Assembly: GCA_023381535.1 (NCBI GenBank)
Contig: JAMCSN010000058.1
Location: forward strand, 1 to 64,000
Length of the DNA: 64,000 bases
Reading direction: 5' to 3'
Source of the DNA: Bacteroidota bacterium
GTDB lineage: Bacteria; Bacteroidota; Ignavibacteria; Ignavibacteriales; Melioribacteraceae
This document shows positions 7,092-15,417 of the stretch, piece by piece. Within the stretch, counting starts at the first letter, position 1. Every line of letters begins with the position of its first letter. The notes beneath the pieces were generated by a model that was given only the letters and a program-made list of their open reading frames with translations, was not told where the DNA came from and did not search any database. Position numbers and translations under genes: made by a program.

Positions 7092-9515
7092 CTACTTTAG
7101 TAAAACCATTTTCTTAATTGCAATCTGACTTCCTGCTTTCAGTTGATAGAAGTAAATGCCAGATGCCAGATTAGCCGCATTGAAATTAACAACGTGAGAA
7201 CCGGCATCCATCGGACCGTTGATCAACGTTGCGACTTCTTGACCTATCACGTTGAAAACTTTCAGCGTAACATTATCCGGCTTAGCCATAGTGAAGCTGA
7301 TGTTAGTTGAAGGATTGAACGGATTCGGATAATTCTGCTTAAGCTCGAACGTAGTAGGAATAGTTTCCCTGCTGCCGCCGTCAACCGAAGTAGCCGCGCC
7401 GGAAACTTGCTGTACCTGAACAGCGCTAAGACTTCCGTTTTGATTCTGATTAGCCCACACGGTCACCGTTTGTCCGGCTTGAATTGATGAAGACTGAATT
7501 TGAGTAAACGATGAACTGATGAACACGGTATTGCTGCTCAAAGTGAACGAAGGAACCGAAAGCTGAAGCGAGGTTGATGTTGATGAAGTTACAACGCCGC
7601 TGAACATAACGGAGTTTGGTTCGCTCTCGATTTCAATTCTTACAGCAAGATTTGTGTTCACGCCGGTTTTAGTGTATCTCACTTCAACAAATTGTCCCAC
7701 CTTCAAGCTATCGAATGTAACGACCTTACCAAACTCACTATAATAGATTGTGTTTTGATCCGTGGTCAAAGTGAGACCGGCAACAACCAATTGATTTGTT
7801 CCAAGAGAATCAATCTTGCCGGAAACTTCGAACTCATTATCGAAATGAACTTTGATCAGTTTGGCTATCAAAACGCCGTTTGAATTAAACTCGCCTTTGA
7901 TTTCGACTTTCATCCAGAGAGCGAGATCTAAAAATGTTATCATGTTGTTTCCATTACCTTTTATGATTGTAGTGGAATCCACAACAAAAGTCTTGTTCGA
8001 TACAGTTAATGAATTTGAAGTCAGTAAATCAATCGTTCCTTCTACAACTATGAATGGCCGCCAGTAATCATTTACTCTAACTCTAACAGCATAATATTGG
8101 TTCGAACCCTGAACGGTTGCTTCTACAGTTACAATTTGACCTATCTTTAGATCATTAATCGTAATAGTGTTTCTATTGTTGTCCAAGAATTCCGTGTTCT
8201 GATCGGTGGTGAACGCCGTGCCTTTTACGGTTAATGTTGCACCGTTTATGCTATCAATAGAACCGGTAACGTGAATTTCTTCTTTGCTGTGGTCCTTAAC
8301 TTTTATGCGGCTCGCATAGTAAATGTTGTTCTGAAGGTAAGCTTTAATCTCTACATAAGTTCCAACCGTCAAATTGCCAAACGCGATGCTTTGTTTGAAC
8401 TGGTTGTAGATTTTTGTCTGAGTATTGACATAGATTGTGTAACCGCCGACCGTAACGTTATCGGTGCCGACTGCTTGGATTAATCCTTCAACTTCAAAAT
8501 CATTTTGCGATGAATCGCTTTCCAATTTTATTTTCAATGCAGTATATGTGCCGTTGGTTTGCAGAACGGCTTTCACTTCAACGCGGTCGCCCACTTTCAA
8601 ATCAGAAAAACTCATCATCATTCCTTCATGGGCAAATATTACCGTGCTGGAATCAACATAGCATGTTACACCGCTTACGTCAAGACTGTTGGAAGTAATT
8701 GCGGTGATTGAGCCCTCAAGTTCCAAGAATTTTTGCGAATGATTGTCGTTCTCAACTTTTATTATTAATGCCAAATAAGTTGAATCAGGTCTCAAAAATC
8801 CTCTCACGTCAACTTGATCTCCCACGGAGATGTCGCTAAGCGCGATAATACCTATTTCCTCTTTTAGAATTACGGTTGTGCTATCAACAAAGAAAACGGT
8901 ATCATGCACTTTAATTGAATTTGATGTTACTTCTTGAACGGCTCCTTCAAACTCGATTTCCTGGTTAGAATTTTTTGTAATCACCATAACAGATACCGCT
9001 AAGTAAGTTCCGTTGCCTTGTTGAGATGCTTTAACTGAAACTTTGTCGCCTACTTTGAGATCTGAAAACTTTAATGCGGCATGATATTGAGTGTATATCA
9101 CTGTTGTCGAATCGACGAACACTTCGGTTCCGTTAACTGTTAACGAATTGGAAGTAAGCGCACTTATCGATCCTTCGAATTCAAATGTCGGTTTTGTATC
9201 TGAAAGCTCAATCTGCAGCGCAAGCAGCGAACCGTTTTGTTGAGAGATTGCTTCAACATGAACGAAGCTGCCGACTTTGAGGCTATCGAACAAAACCGTA
9301 CTGTGCATACTGCCGGTAATCTTGGTCGATGAATTGACGAGTACTTCTATTGAATTCACTGTAATGCTGGAATCGGTTTTCACCTGAATGCTGCCGGAGA
9401 TTTCAACACTTCCGTCTGCTTTTGCATTCATAGGATTCCACAAAAGGAATGAAAACAACATGAGAATGAAAATGCTTTCAATCCTTTTCAGCAACTGTTT
9501 TTTCTGTAGCAACAT
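7092..9515 (-). CDS. secreted nine-repeat DUF5666 protein with T9SS sorting domain
   Basis: This 807-residue protein has a signal peptide (residues 1-33) and about nine tandem modules of roughly 75 residues. Each follows the scheme EGxIxxLTSNSLTVxGT, VDSTTVI, SFSDLKVGDxVEVKA, NGTYLALxI, which matches DUF5666-type small beta domains. A full type IX sorting domain ends the protein (NYPNPFNPSTNISFTM, then LASGIYFYQLKAG and KMVLLK). A GGAGAG ribosome-binding site precedes the ATG. It is expected on the cell surface, perhaps as a structural or adhesive repeat protein. Terminator hairpins lie on both sides, so it is probably its own transcription unit. Confidence 0.8.
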   Translation of the reverse strand: MLLQKKQLLKRIESIFILMLFSFLLWNPMNAKADGSVEISGSIQVKTDSSITVNSIEVLVNSSTKITGSMHSTVLFDSLKVGSFVHVEAISQQNGSLLALQIELSDTKPTFEFEGSISALTSNSLTVNGTEVFVDSTTVIYTQYHAALKFSDLKVGDKVSVKASQQGNGTYLAVSVMVITKNSNQEIEFEGAVQEVTSNSIKVHDTVFFVDSTTVILKEEIGIIALSDISVGDQVDVRGFLRPDSTYLALIIKVENDNHSQKFLELEGSITAITSNSLDVSGVTCYVDSSTVIFAHEGMMMSFSDLKVGDRVEVKAVLQTNGTYTALKIKLESDSSQNDFEVEGLIQAVGTDNVTVGGYTIYVNTQTKIYNQFKQSIAFGNLTVGTYVEIKAYLQNNIYYASRIKVKDHSKEEIHVTGSIDSINGATLTVKGTAFTTDQNTEFLDNNRNTITINDLKIGQIVTVEATVQGSNQYYAVRVRVNDYWRPFIVVEGTIDLLTSNSLTVSNKTFVVDSTTIIKGNGNNMITFLDLALWMKVEIKGEFNSNGVLIAKLIKVHFDNEFEVSGKIDSLGTNQLVVAGLTLTTDQNTIYYSEFGKVVTFDSLKVGQFVEVRYTKTGVNTNLAVRIEIESEPNSVMFSGVVTSSTSTSLQLSVPSFTLSSNTVFISSSFTQIQSSSIQAGQTVTVWANQNQNGSLSAVQVQQVSGAATSVDGGSRETIPTTFELKQNYPNPFNPSTNISFTMAKPDNVTLKVFNVIGQEVATLINGPMDAGSHVVNFNAANLASGIYFYQLKAGSQIAIKKMVLLK

Positions 9516-9565
9516 TTTGTTCTCTCCTTCTTTTTATATGATTTTATTTTGTTCATTAAAAATGC

Positions 9566-9597
9566 GGATGGAGCCTTATCCCGGCTCCATCCTTTTT
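9566..9597. terminator. bidirectional terminator hairpin
   Basis: A perfect 10-bp stem, GGATGGAGCC (9566-9575) with GGCTCCATCC (9583-9592), has a 7-nt loop and T-runs on both strands. On the minus strand it terminates the operon ending with the 9604 lipoprotein gene. Confidence 0.85.
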
Positions 9598-9603
9598 AGT
9601 TTC

Positions 9604-10950
9604 TTAATTCATATTCGCAAGAATCAATATTTGGGTTGCGGCGCTCACTTGTGTTGAAGACGCGCCTACCAAAGTTGCTTGAACAGCCGTTTTTACTGCG
9701 GTAAAGAAAGTTACGTACGCATTAATGACCGTATCGAAAGAAATGGAAACGTTCAGCGCAGCGCTTAACACATCTTTTGCACCGCCGCTCACGTTAATGT
9801 TAGCATCAATTGTATCGATTAGAGTTGAATAGGAACTCAGTGTAACCTTCAACTGCGATTCAACCGAGGAATGATACTGAACAAACGCATCGGATATTTG
9901 GCTCAAGTTAGTGCTGCTTTTTATCGAACCAAACAAAGCTGCACCGGCTGATGCAACAGCACTTATCTGAGCATCCGAAGCTCCGGCTGCTTGAAATTGC
10001 TGCTTCATTGAAAAGTTGAGGACAAAGGAATAGCGTTTATAAAAACTTCTCACGATTGCCAATCTTGTCTGAGCATCCATAGACGCAGTTGAATTTACGA
10101 ATGCAGTTAATCCGATCCTCATCAATTGGGCAAAAGCGGAAACATTTATGTTTTGAGATGCATAAGCTGAAAGAACGGTACTTTCATAATCGTTCATTTC
10201 ATTATCGGTTTCCTCTTCAGTATCACCCGACATGTACATTGCGGCATCAAGTTTTGCTACAGCATCCTCTTTCGCGTTCATCATAGCTTGAAATTGCGCG
10301 GCGGTAAAACCGAAATAAGAATTTTGTGAAGCCTGCACCATCGCTTGATACCCTGCCTGCAGCGCGGTCAAGAACTGCATTTGCATATTAGCATTGCCTT
10401 CCATATGCATTGCAGCTTCATTGCTTACCAAAATTTTCAGATCCGATTCATCTACATCGCTCGACATTCCTTGTCCAACCATTTTGATAAAAAGATCTGC
10501 TTCGGTAGTTGATTCCGCACTTAGCGGCGGTGCATAAACCGTGGTTCCGCTTTGAACAGTCGATGAAACAATCGCCTTCCATTGCGTAGTTCCTTGAGTT
10601 GCAACAACAACGAGATTTTTTACACCGCTTACGTTTGTTTCAACTGTAAACTTTCCATCTACATCTGTTTGAACTGTTTGTGTTGAAACAGTTTTAAGCG
10701 AGCCGTCTGCTTGCACTTGAGCAAGGATAACGGCTGCACCTTGGGTGCCTCCCTGGGAACTTGTTACAGAACCGGATTTCGCCATAGTCTTCGGCATTCC
10801 ATTGGCAGTTGTAATTCTTCCGCTTACTTTTGATGTTCCGCCCGAATCGACCGGGTTGTTGTCTTTAGAACATGCGGCTAAAGAAAAAGCTATTGCTATC
10901 AGCACAATACTTGCGAAGTATTTACTTCTGCCACTAATTCTCGTTTTCAT
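9604..10950 (-). CDS. lipoprotein with carboxypeptidase-regulatory-like N-terminal domain
   Basis: The ATG at 10950 follows a GAAAGGAG ribosome-binding site and opens a lipoprotein signal peptide with lipobox SLAAC; an open frame extends upstream to 11004. The 448-residue protein then has a transthyretin-like or carboxypeptidase-regulatory-type segment (KVSGRITTANG, later VQTDVDGKFTVETNVSG; about residues 40-110). A long Ala/Ser/Gln-rich helical region with no recognised family follows. It is probably an outer-membrane lipoprotein. It lies downstream of another lipoprotein gene, apparently in the operon headed by the receiver-domain gene. Confidence 0.65.
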   Translation of the reverse strand: MKTRISGRSKYFASIVLIAIAFSLAACSKDNNPVDSGGTSKVSGRITTANGMPKTMAKSGSVTSSQGGTQGAAVILAQVQADGSLKTVSTQTVQTDVDGKFTVETNVSGVKNLVVVATQGTTQWKAIVSSTVQSGTTVYAPPLSAESTTEADLFIKMVGQGMSSDVDESDLKILVSNEAAMHMEGNANMQMQFLTALQAGYQAMVQASQNSYFGFTAAQFQAMMNAKEDAVAKLDAAMYMSGDTEEETDNEMNDYESTVLSAYASQNINVSAFAQLMRIGLTAFVNSTASMDAQTRLAIVRSFYKRYSFVLNFSMKQQFQAAGASDAQISAVASAGAALFGSIKSSTNLSQISDAFVQYHSSVESQLKVTLSSYSTLIDTIDANINVSGGAKDVLSAALNVSISFDTVINAYVTFFTAVKTAVQATLVGASSTQVSAATQILILANMN

Positions 10951-11005
10951 TTTTGTAATTCTCCTTTCGCTTCTAGTTATTTTTTTTTGAATTACGCGAG
11001 ACATA

Positions 11006-12067
11006 TTATTTTACCCTGTAAGGAATTCCCCACGATCTTTCCTGGACGCTCGTATTTGTATCGTACACAACAGATCTCGGCATTACATTAATAACTGCGT
11101 GCTTTCTACCATGATCGGAATGTGTATTCCAATTTGTCTCATATACTTTTTGATAGTAACTTCCTTGAAATGTGCTTGATACCAAATCAAACTTTTTCTT
11201 TGTTTTGAAGTTTCCATTGTTCTTAGCACCGTATGTTATTGTTAAGAAATCGGGATCGCTGGAAGCACTTAAAATCTCAACCGACATTTTTACAGGCTGA
11301 TTTTTTTTGTACCATGTAAGAAGTTTTCCCCAACCATGTCCATGTTCTCCGAAGTTGACGCCAAAAGCCATTGTCATACCGTCATGATACTCATTGTAAT
11401 CGTCATCATCATCTCTTTCATCATCACCTTCATGCTCGCTTTCCTTATCGCTGCCGACATTAAAGAAATATGCATTTGGATCATCTATCACTAACGTTGA
11501 ACCGTCCTGAGCTGTCAGTGTTATTCTTGTTATTTGCACACTTGAGCTATCGGTACCTCCGTTCGGAAGTGAGACCGCAGCTACTTTCCAATCGGTAGTG
11601 TCGTTGCCGGTATTTGCAATCCGCTGGAATTTTACAATACGCGTAATTGTGGTTGAAAACTGTTTTTGAATTGTAGTATCTGCGTGTTGATTTATTCCAA
11701 TTGTAGGTTGTTGAAACGATCCTACGATTATCAGAGTGCCGTCATATTTTTGAACAAGCGTACCGGTTGCTGTAGTGCTGTCTTTTACAATAGTAAGACT
11801 TTGATTAGTCAACTTCATTTTCTGACCAATCTTAATTGGATAAAGATCTTTGCCCAGTGTGCCGGCAAGTGTCATTGCTTGATCTTCATTATAATTCGGC
11901 TTAAAAGAATTTACCGATGCGCTTTTTTCAGTCAACTTCATAAATGCTTGGTTGGAACTGTTCGATCCTGACAACGGATCAATTACGCCTGGGTCTTTAC
12001 AGCCGAAAGTGAAAATCATCACTGCTGCTAATGCAGCTCCAATTGTTAAGATATTTCGCAGTTTCAT
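11006..12067 (-). CDS. lipoprotein of unknown function with acidic His-rich loop
   Basis: The start at 12067 is chosen for its AAGGAAGG ribosome-binding site and lipoprotein signal (MKLRNILTIGAALAAVMIFT, then FGC); an upstream open frame to 12115 overlaps the preceding gene. The mature protein (about 335 residues) has repeated Thr/Ile-rich beta segments. A very acidic Asp/Glu/His-rich stretch near the middle could bind divalent metal, though that is only an inference. I do not recognise the family. The gene is sandwiched in an apparent operon between the lone receiver gene and another lipoprotein gene. Confidence 0.6.
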   Translation of the reverse strand: MKLRNILTIGAALAAVMIFTFGCKDPGVIDPLSGSNSSNQAFMKLTEKSASVNSFKPNYNEDQAMTLAGTLGKDLYPIKIGQKMKLTNQSLTIVKDSTTATGTLVQKYDGTLIIVGSFQQPTIGINQHADTTIQKQFSTTITRIVKFQRIANTGNDTTDWKVAAVSLPNGGTDSSSVQITRITLTAQDGSTLVIDDPNAYFFNVGSDKESEHEGDDERDDDDDYNEYHDGMTMAFGVNFGEHGHGWGKLLTWYKKNQPVKMSVEILSASSDPDFLTITYGAKNNGNFKTKKKFDLVSSTFQGSYYQKVYETNWNTHSDHGRKHAVINVMPRSVVYDTNTSVQERSWGIPYRVK

Positions 12068-12101
12068 ATCGACCTTCCTTCTTATTATATTTTTATATTT
12101 G

Positions 12102-12494
12102 TTAAGAGACAGCATGTTTAAGATTATTTTTATTATCCGCTGCCAATTTTTTAATAAATCTTTTTAGCTCGGACTGCTCAGATGACTTATCGAAGAAGTG
12201 ATTTATCGATAACTTCTCATAGACGTTTTTGTACTGAGGCATTCCATAGTTCGAACACAATATCACTATCGGTTTGTGATAGCTGTTGTTGCAATAAGTC
12301 ACAAGATCCAATCCGCTTTGATCATGTAATTGGATATCCAACAACACTACTTCAATTTTTATGCTTCGTACAATTCTTTTTGCTTCTTCTACCGTATCAA
12401 CTTCGAAAACAATATCGAAATACTTTTCTATCTCTAAGTATCTAATCAAAGCTTCCCGTACTGTTTTCGATTCATCTACAACTAAAATGTTCAT
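12102..12494 (-). CDS. single-domain response regulator (CheY-like receiver)
   Basis: This 130-residue protein is only a receiver domain. Acidic residues Asp7-Glu8, the phospho-acceptor Asp53 (VVLLDIQ), Ser81 in the switch position and Lys103 (FFDKS) are all present, so it should be phosphorylated. There is no output domain, which suggests a phosphorelay or protein-protein role. It appears to head an operon with two lipoproteins. Its upstream region shares a conserved element with the promoter region of the 14168-14614 gene, next to a full histidine-kinase/regulator pair that is a plausible partner. Confidence 0.85.
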   Translation of the reverse strand: MNILVVDESKTVREALIRYLEIEKYFDIVFEVDTVEEAKRIVRSIKIEVVLLDIQLHDQSGLDLVTYCNNSYHKPIVILCSNYGMPQYKNVYEKLSINHFFDKSSEQSELKRFIKKLAADNKNNLKHAVS

Positions 12495-12545
12495 CTCTGC
12501 TCCAGTTTAATTTCCGATGCTAATTTAACCGGGAGGGACTATGTT

Positions 12546-12600
12546 GTATGTAGTGGTTTTTTGTAAAAAGATGTGGTTGGTTTTACGGCAAGACAATAGT
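12546..12600 (-). promoter_or_regulatory. conserved upstream element, copy A
   Basis: An ungapped stretch of about 55 bp is about 82 % identical by hand count to 14688-14742. Conserved blocks read on the minus strand are TCTTGCCGT, CAACCACAT, CAAAAAA and ACTACATAC. It ends 52 bp upstream of the receiver gene start. The matched position ahead of two genes suggests a shared promoter or regulator site. Confidence 0.6.
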
Positions 12601-12724
12601 GAAAATTATTTAGTTTTTCCGCAATCCTATCAGCAAATATCAAATAAGATACTTGCCGGAGATCACATTTTAACGCATCATTGATTTTCACCAGGTTCAT
12701 TGTGTATCCCACTTTATTAAAATT

Positions 12725-12835
12725 ATTAATGAGGCGAATCTAAAAAGGTCATTTTCAAATTTTTCTACTGCTAATTTATACCGGAATCGTAACTTTTGGG
12801 CAACTGAAATACCTTTTTAGAGTAGACTCATTAAT
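12725..12835. repeat. 111-bp segment bounded by 25-bp imperfect inverted repeats
   Basis: The left arm 12725-12749 (ATTAATGAG, 5 unmatched, TCTAAAAAGGT) and right arm 12811-12835 (ACCTTTTTAGA, 5 unmatched, CTCATTAAT) pair at 20 of 25 positions across a 61-bp centre. It could be a MITE-like insertion or a regulatory secondary structure; no clear target duplication is visible. Confidence 0.5.
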
Positions 12836-12878
12836 TCTTGGATTTCAGTTTTTCGAATCTAAATTTGTGACGCAAGAG

Positions 12879-12911
12879 CTCCGCCTAAGCCAAAATACTG
12901 CTTAGGCGGAG
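12879..12911. terminator. strong stem-loop at the 3' end of the coiled-coil gene
   Basis: A perfect 12-bp stem (CTCCGCCTAAGC / GCTTAGGCGGAG) with a 9-nt loop lies 16 bp downstream of the 12927-14171 stop codon. There is little T-run after it, so it may work as a terminator or as an mRNA 3'-end stabiliser. Confidence 0.65.
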
Positions 12912-12926
12912 TTTAGAGTGTGTGTG

Positions 12927-14171
12927 CTAATTAGCTGAAGATTTATCCGTGTGGATAGAGGGTTTCTTCATCCTTCTTAATAGAAACAAAACAATTAGAA
13001 GAAGAATAGCGCCGGCAATAACGAATACCCAGTATGGAAATGATGACGATACTGCCTTTTTCCACGCTTCAATTTTTGAATCGATAATATTTTTTTGCGT
13101 CTCGGTCATCATTTTATTTTCTATGAGAATCGGCATCCATTTTTGTTCAATCGTCTTGGAATAAATGTCATCCGTAAAAACACGGAATGTATTTTCAGAT
13201 TCATCTTTGCTCTTGACGCCAAGATTTTTTATCTCGCCATCAATAAAAGAACTTACGCTGCCCACAAATGCATCGGAACTGTTGAATGTGACAAGCTTAA
13301 TATTTTTTTCCTGGAAAAGATTATAAATGGCGTTCCAAATTCCATTATTGATTTCATCATTCCACTGAATAAATAAAGAATCTATTTGGGTAATCTCTGA
13401 CTTCTTCTGCTTCGTGTTAAGATAGACACTGCTTAATCTCGGTCCCACTTGCTTCCAGACTTTATCAAAATCATGATATTGCTTTTTCATCTGCGAGTAA
13501 TCATCAGCGGTCATTTGTGTGACCTTTGTGAATTGGATGTTATCCGCAATTGTTCGTTCAATGTTATAAAACAAATTCTGTTTCTTCACTTTCGAAATAA
13601 TTGTTTTCTGTTCTTTTGAACTGAGATTTTGCGGTGACTTGATAAACTCTACGAGAAGGCTATCTACAAGATCGCGCACCAGCACGTCCCGCTGATTTAT
13701 ATTTACCCTTAGCAATCCAACCAATCTTTTGAGTTCAAGAATTGTCGCCTGATCTTTTTCAGATTTCGCTTGTAAGTCGTCTATCTGTTTAATCAGCTCT
13801 TCGTTCTTTTGATTCAATTCCGAAACTTGAGTCTGGAGCGATGCAACTTGCGTCGATAACGTGCTTATCTGTGTAAAGTCTCTTCTCTTTGATTCAACTT
13901 CGGCATTAATTTTCACAAAGGACGATTCAAAATTCTCCGGATAAAGAGCTTTATCCAGCATCGCTTTGCTGCCAGCAAAATCATCTTTCAAGTCATCGAT
14001 CTTCCCCGCAATAATGTAGCATTCATCTAAAGAAGAAACATTTTTTATTGATTCTTCAATCTGTTTGTATTGCTTCTTGAAATTTTGCAGCGTCTCATAG
14101 TCGGATTGCGCATACATTTGAGAACCAATTACAAACAGAAGAAGTACGCTAGAAAAAATTCTCGTTTTCAT
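12927..14171 (-). CDS. membrane-anchored periplasmic coiled-coil protein
   Basis: This 414-residue protein has a cleavable-looking signal peptide (MKTRIFSSVLLLFVIGSQMYAQ) and a strong coiled coil over roughly residues 85-150. A helical middle and one C-terminal transmembrane segment follow (about 383-402, WVFVIAGAILLLIVLFLL), with a short basic tail (RRMKKPS). It would sit in the inner membrane with its bulk in the periplasm. Its ATG overlaps the stop of the upstream lipoprotein gene by 4 bp (ATGA), which shows translational coupling. The function is unknown. Confidence 0.65.
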   Translation of the reverse strand: MKTRIFSSVLLLFVIGSQMYAQSDYETLQNFKKQYKQIEESIKNVSSLDECYIIAGKIDDLKDDFAGSKAMLDKALYPENFESSFVKINAEVESKRRDFTQISTLSTQVASLQTQVSELNQKNEELIKQIDDLQAKSEKDQATILELKRLVGLLRVNINQRDVLVRDLVDSLLVEFIKSPQNLSSKEQKTIISKVKKQNLFYNIERTIADNIQFTKVTQMTADDYSQMKKQYHDFDKVWKQVGPRLSSVYLNTKQKKSEITQIDSLFIQWNDEINNGIWNAIYNLFQEKNIKLVTFNSSDAFVGSVSSFIDGEIKNLGVKSKDESENTFRVFTDDIYSKTIEQKWMPILIENKMMTETQKNIIDSKIEAWKKAVSSSFPYWVFVIAGAILLLIVLFLLRRMKKPSIHTDKSSAN

Positions 14172-14614
14172 TTTGCCCTCACAATCTCATTACCTGTAAC
14201 TACAAATTTGTTTGTTCCATCAATCAATTCAATATTAGTTGATTTCTGATTAAACACCGGTGCTTTGAGAGTCAATGTATCGGGAAGCTCAATTTTATCT
14301 TCCAATTTCATTCCCCCTTCAACCGGCATAAATAGATAAACGTTTTTGAAATTCTCCCCAGTGAGATAATAATGACCGGCTCTGTCGCGTATCATTCTGA
14401 TCTCTTTTCCGGCAACTGTATTTGAGTCCTTGAATTCCTCATAGAAAACCGGTTTAACGTTAAAATCAAAATTGTATCTCTCTTCAGAAACAACTCCTTT
14501 ATCATCAACTTTTAATACCGTTTCAACCGGCCAGGAAAAGTCGGCGGGTTTAAGCAGCATATTTGTACATCCCGCGGCAATAAATATTATAGTTATGAAA
14601 ACGATTAATCTCAT
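14168..14614 (-). CDS. small lipoprotein of unknown function
   Basis: This 148-residue protein has a short lipoprotein signal (MRLIVFITIIFIAAGC) and a compact beta-rich mature domain beginning TNMLLKPADFSWPVETVLKV. I recognise no family. It is translationally coupled to the downstream coiled-coil membrane protein, so the two probably form an envelope complex. Its upstream region carries the same conserved element as the lone receiver gene, which suggests joint regulation with the adjacent two-component system. Confidence 0.65.
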   Translation of the reverse strand: MRLIVFITIIFIAAGCTNMLLKPADFSWPVETVLKVDDKGVVSEERYNFDFNVKPVFYEEFKDSNTVAGKEIRMIRDRAGHYYLTGENFKNVYLFMPVEGGMKLEDKIELPDTLTLKAPVFNQKSTNIELIDGTNKFVVTGNEIVRAK

Positions 14615-14687
14615 AAGACTCCTTCACCCGTTGTTATTAGCTATTGACTATTGAACTGGTGTAAATCTACCACTGCGGATAGGTTTT

Positions 14688-14742
14688 GTATGTAGTAATT
14701 TTTTGAATAAAAATGTGGTTGATAAAACGGCAAGAAAATAGA
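14688..14742 (-). promoter_or_regulatory. conserved upstream element, copy B
   Basis: This is the partner of 12546-12600, with about ten mismatches in 55 ungapped positions. It lies 74 bp upstream of the 14614 lipoprotein start and just downstream of the NarL-type regulator gene. The conserved blocks are GTATGTAGT, TTTTTTG, ATGTGGTTG and ACGGCAAGA on the plus strand. Confidence 0.6.
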
Positions 14743-14780
14743 AGAGCTGGTTTTAATTGCTGTTCACACAACTGGTTTGA

Positions 14781-15416
14781 TTAATATTTTTCTACTAAGT
14801 CGTTATCTATAGCGTAGCGAATCAAATCGGCAGTGGATTTGATATTGAGTTTTTCCTGTATTCGCGCTTTGTACGATGCAATTGTGTTCACGCTCAATCC
14901 TAACGATTCGGCTATATCGGTGATCTTGTTTCCCTTAGCCAAAAGTCTAAGAACTTCAAACTCTCTGTTGGAAAGAATCTCGTGAGAAATAGCGACGTTT
15001 GTTTTATTGGATTGCATGAAAAGTTTTTCAATCAACTCGGACTTTAGGTATTTGCCCCCGCTTTCAATTTTCCTAATTGCGGAAATTATTTCGCTGGGCT
15101 TCGCGCTCTTGCTCAGATAGCCGTCTGCACCCATGTTGATTGCTCTCTTGGCAAACTTTTCCTCCGGATAAATACTGAACAGCAAAACTTTTGTTTCGGG
15201 GTAACGCGATTTCAAGTCTTTTACAAAATCCAAACCGCTCTTATCCGGCAGAGAAATATCAAGTATTACAAGTTCAGCTTGATTATTCTCCAACAATTTT
15301 TCGAGCTCGGCAATACTTGCTGCTTCGGCAACAATTTTGAGGTCGTCATGTTTTGCAATAATTTTCTTAAGTCCCTCTCTAATAATTTCGTGGTCGTCTG
15401 TGATTATAATATTCAT
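14781..15416 (-). CDS. NarL/FixJ-type response regulator
   Basis: The 211-residue protein has a receiver domain (residues 1-120; acidic Asp7-Asp8, phospho-acceptor Asp53 in LVILDISLPD, Lys in YLSKSAKP) and a LuxR-type helix-turn-helix (about 146-208; LSNREFEVLRLLAKG, then SVNTIASYKARIQEKL). It is the DNA-binding partner of the histidine kinase encoded immediately upstream (1 bp gap). The HisKA_3-type kinase with a NarL-type regulator is a standard pairing. Its likely targets include the conserved elements nearby, though this is inferred from position only. Confidence 0.95.
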   Translation of the reverse strand: MNIIITDDHEIIREGLKKIIAKHDDLKIVAEAASIAELEKLLENNQAELVILDISLPDKSGLDFVKDLKSRYPETKVLLFSIYPEEKFAKRAINMGADGYLSKSAKPSEIISAIRKIESGGKYLKSELIEKLFMQSNKTNVAISHEILSNREFEVLRLLAKGNKITDIAESLGLSVNTIASYKARIQEKLNIKSTADLIRYAIDNDLVEKY

Positions 15417-15417
15417 T

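Noticed and set aside
7092..9515. Regularly spaced repeats that could suggest a CRISPR array
   Set aside because: The repeats are in a coding frame with a period of about 75 codons and diverged units; they encode DUF5666 modules.
12546..12600. Sigma-54 promoter
   Set aside because: TTGCCG in the conserved element does not have a GG and GC pair at the -24/-12 spacing, so I describe it only as a conserved element.
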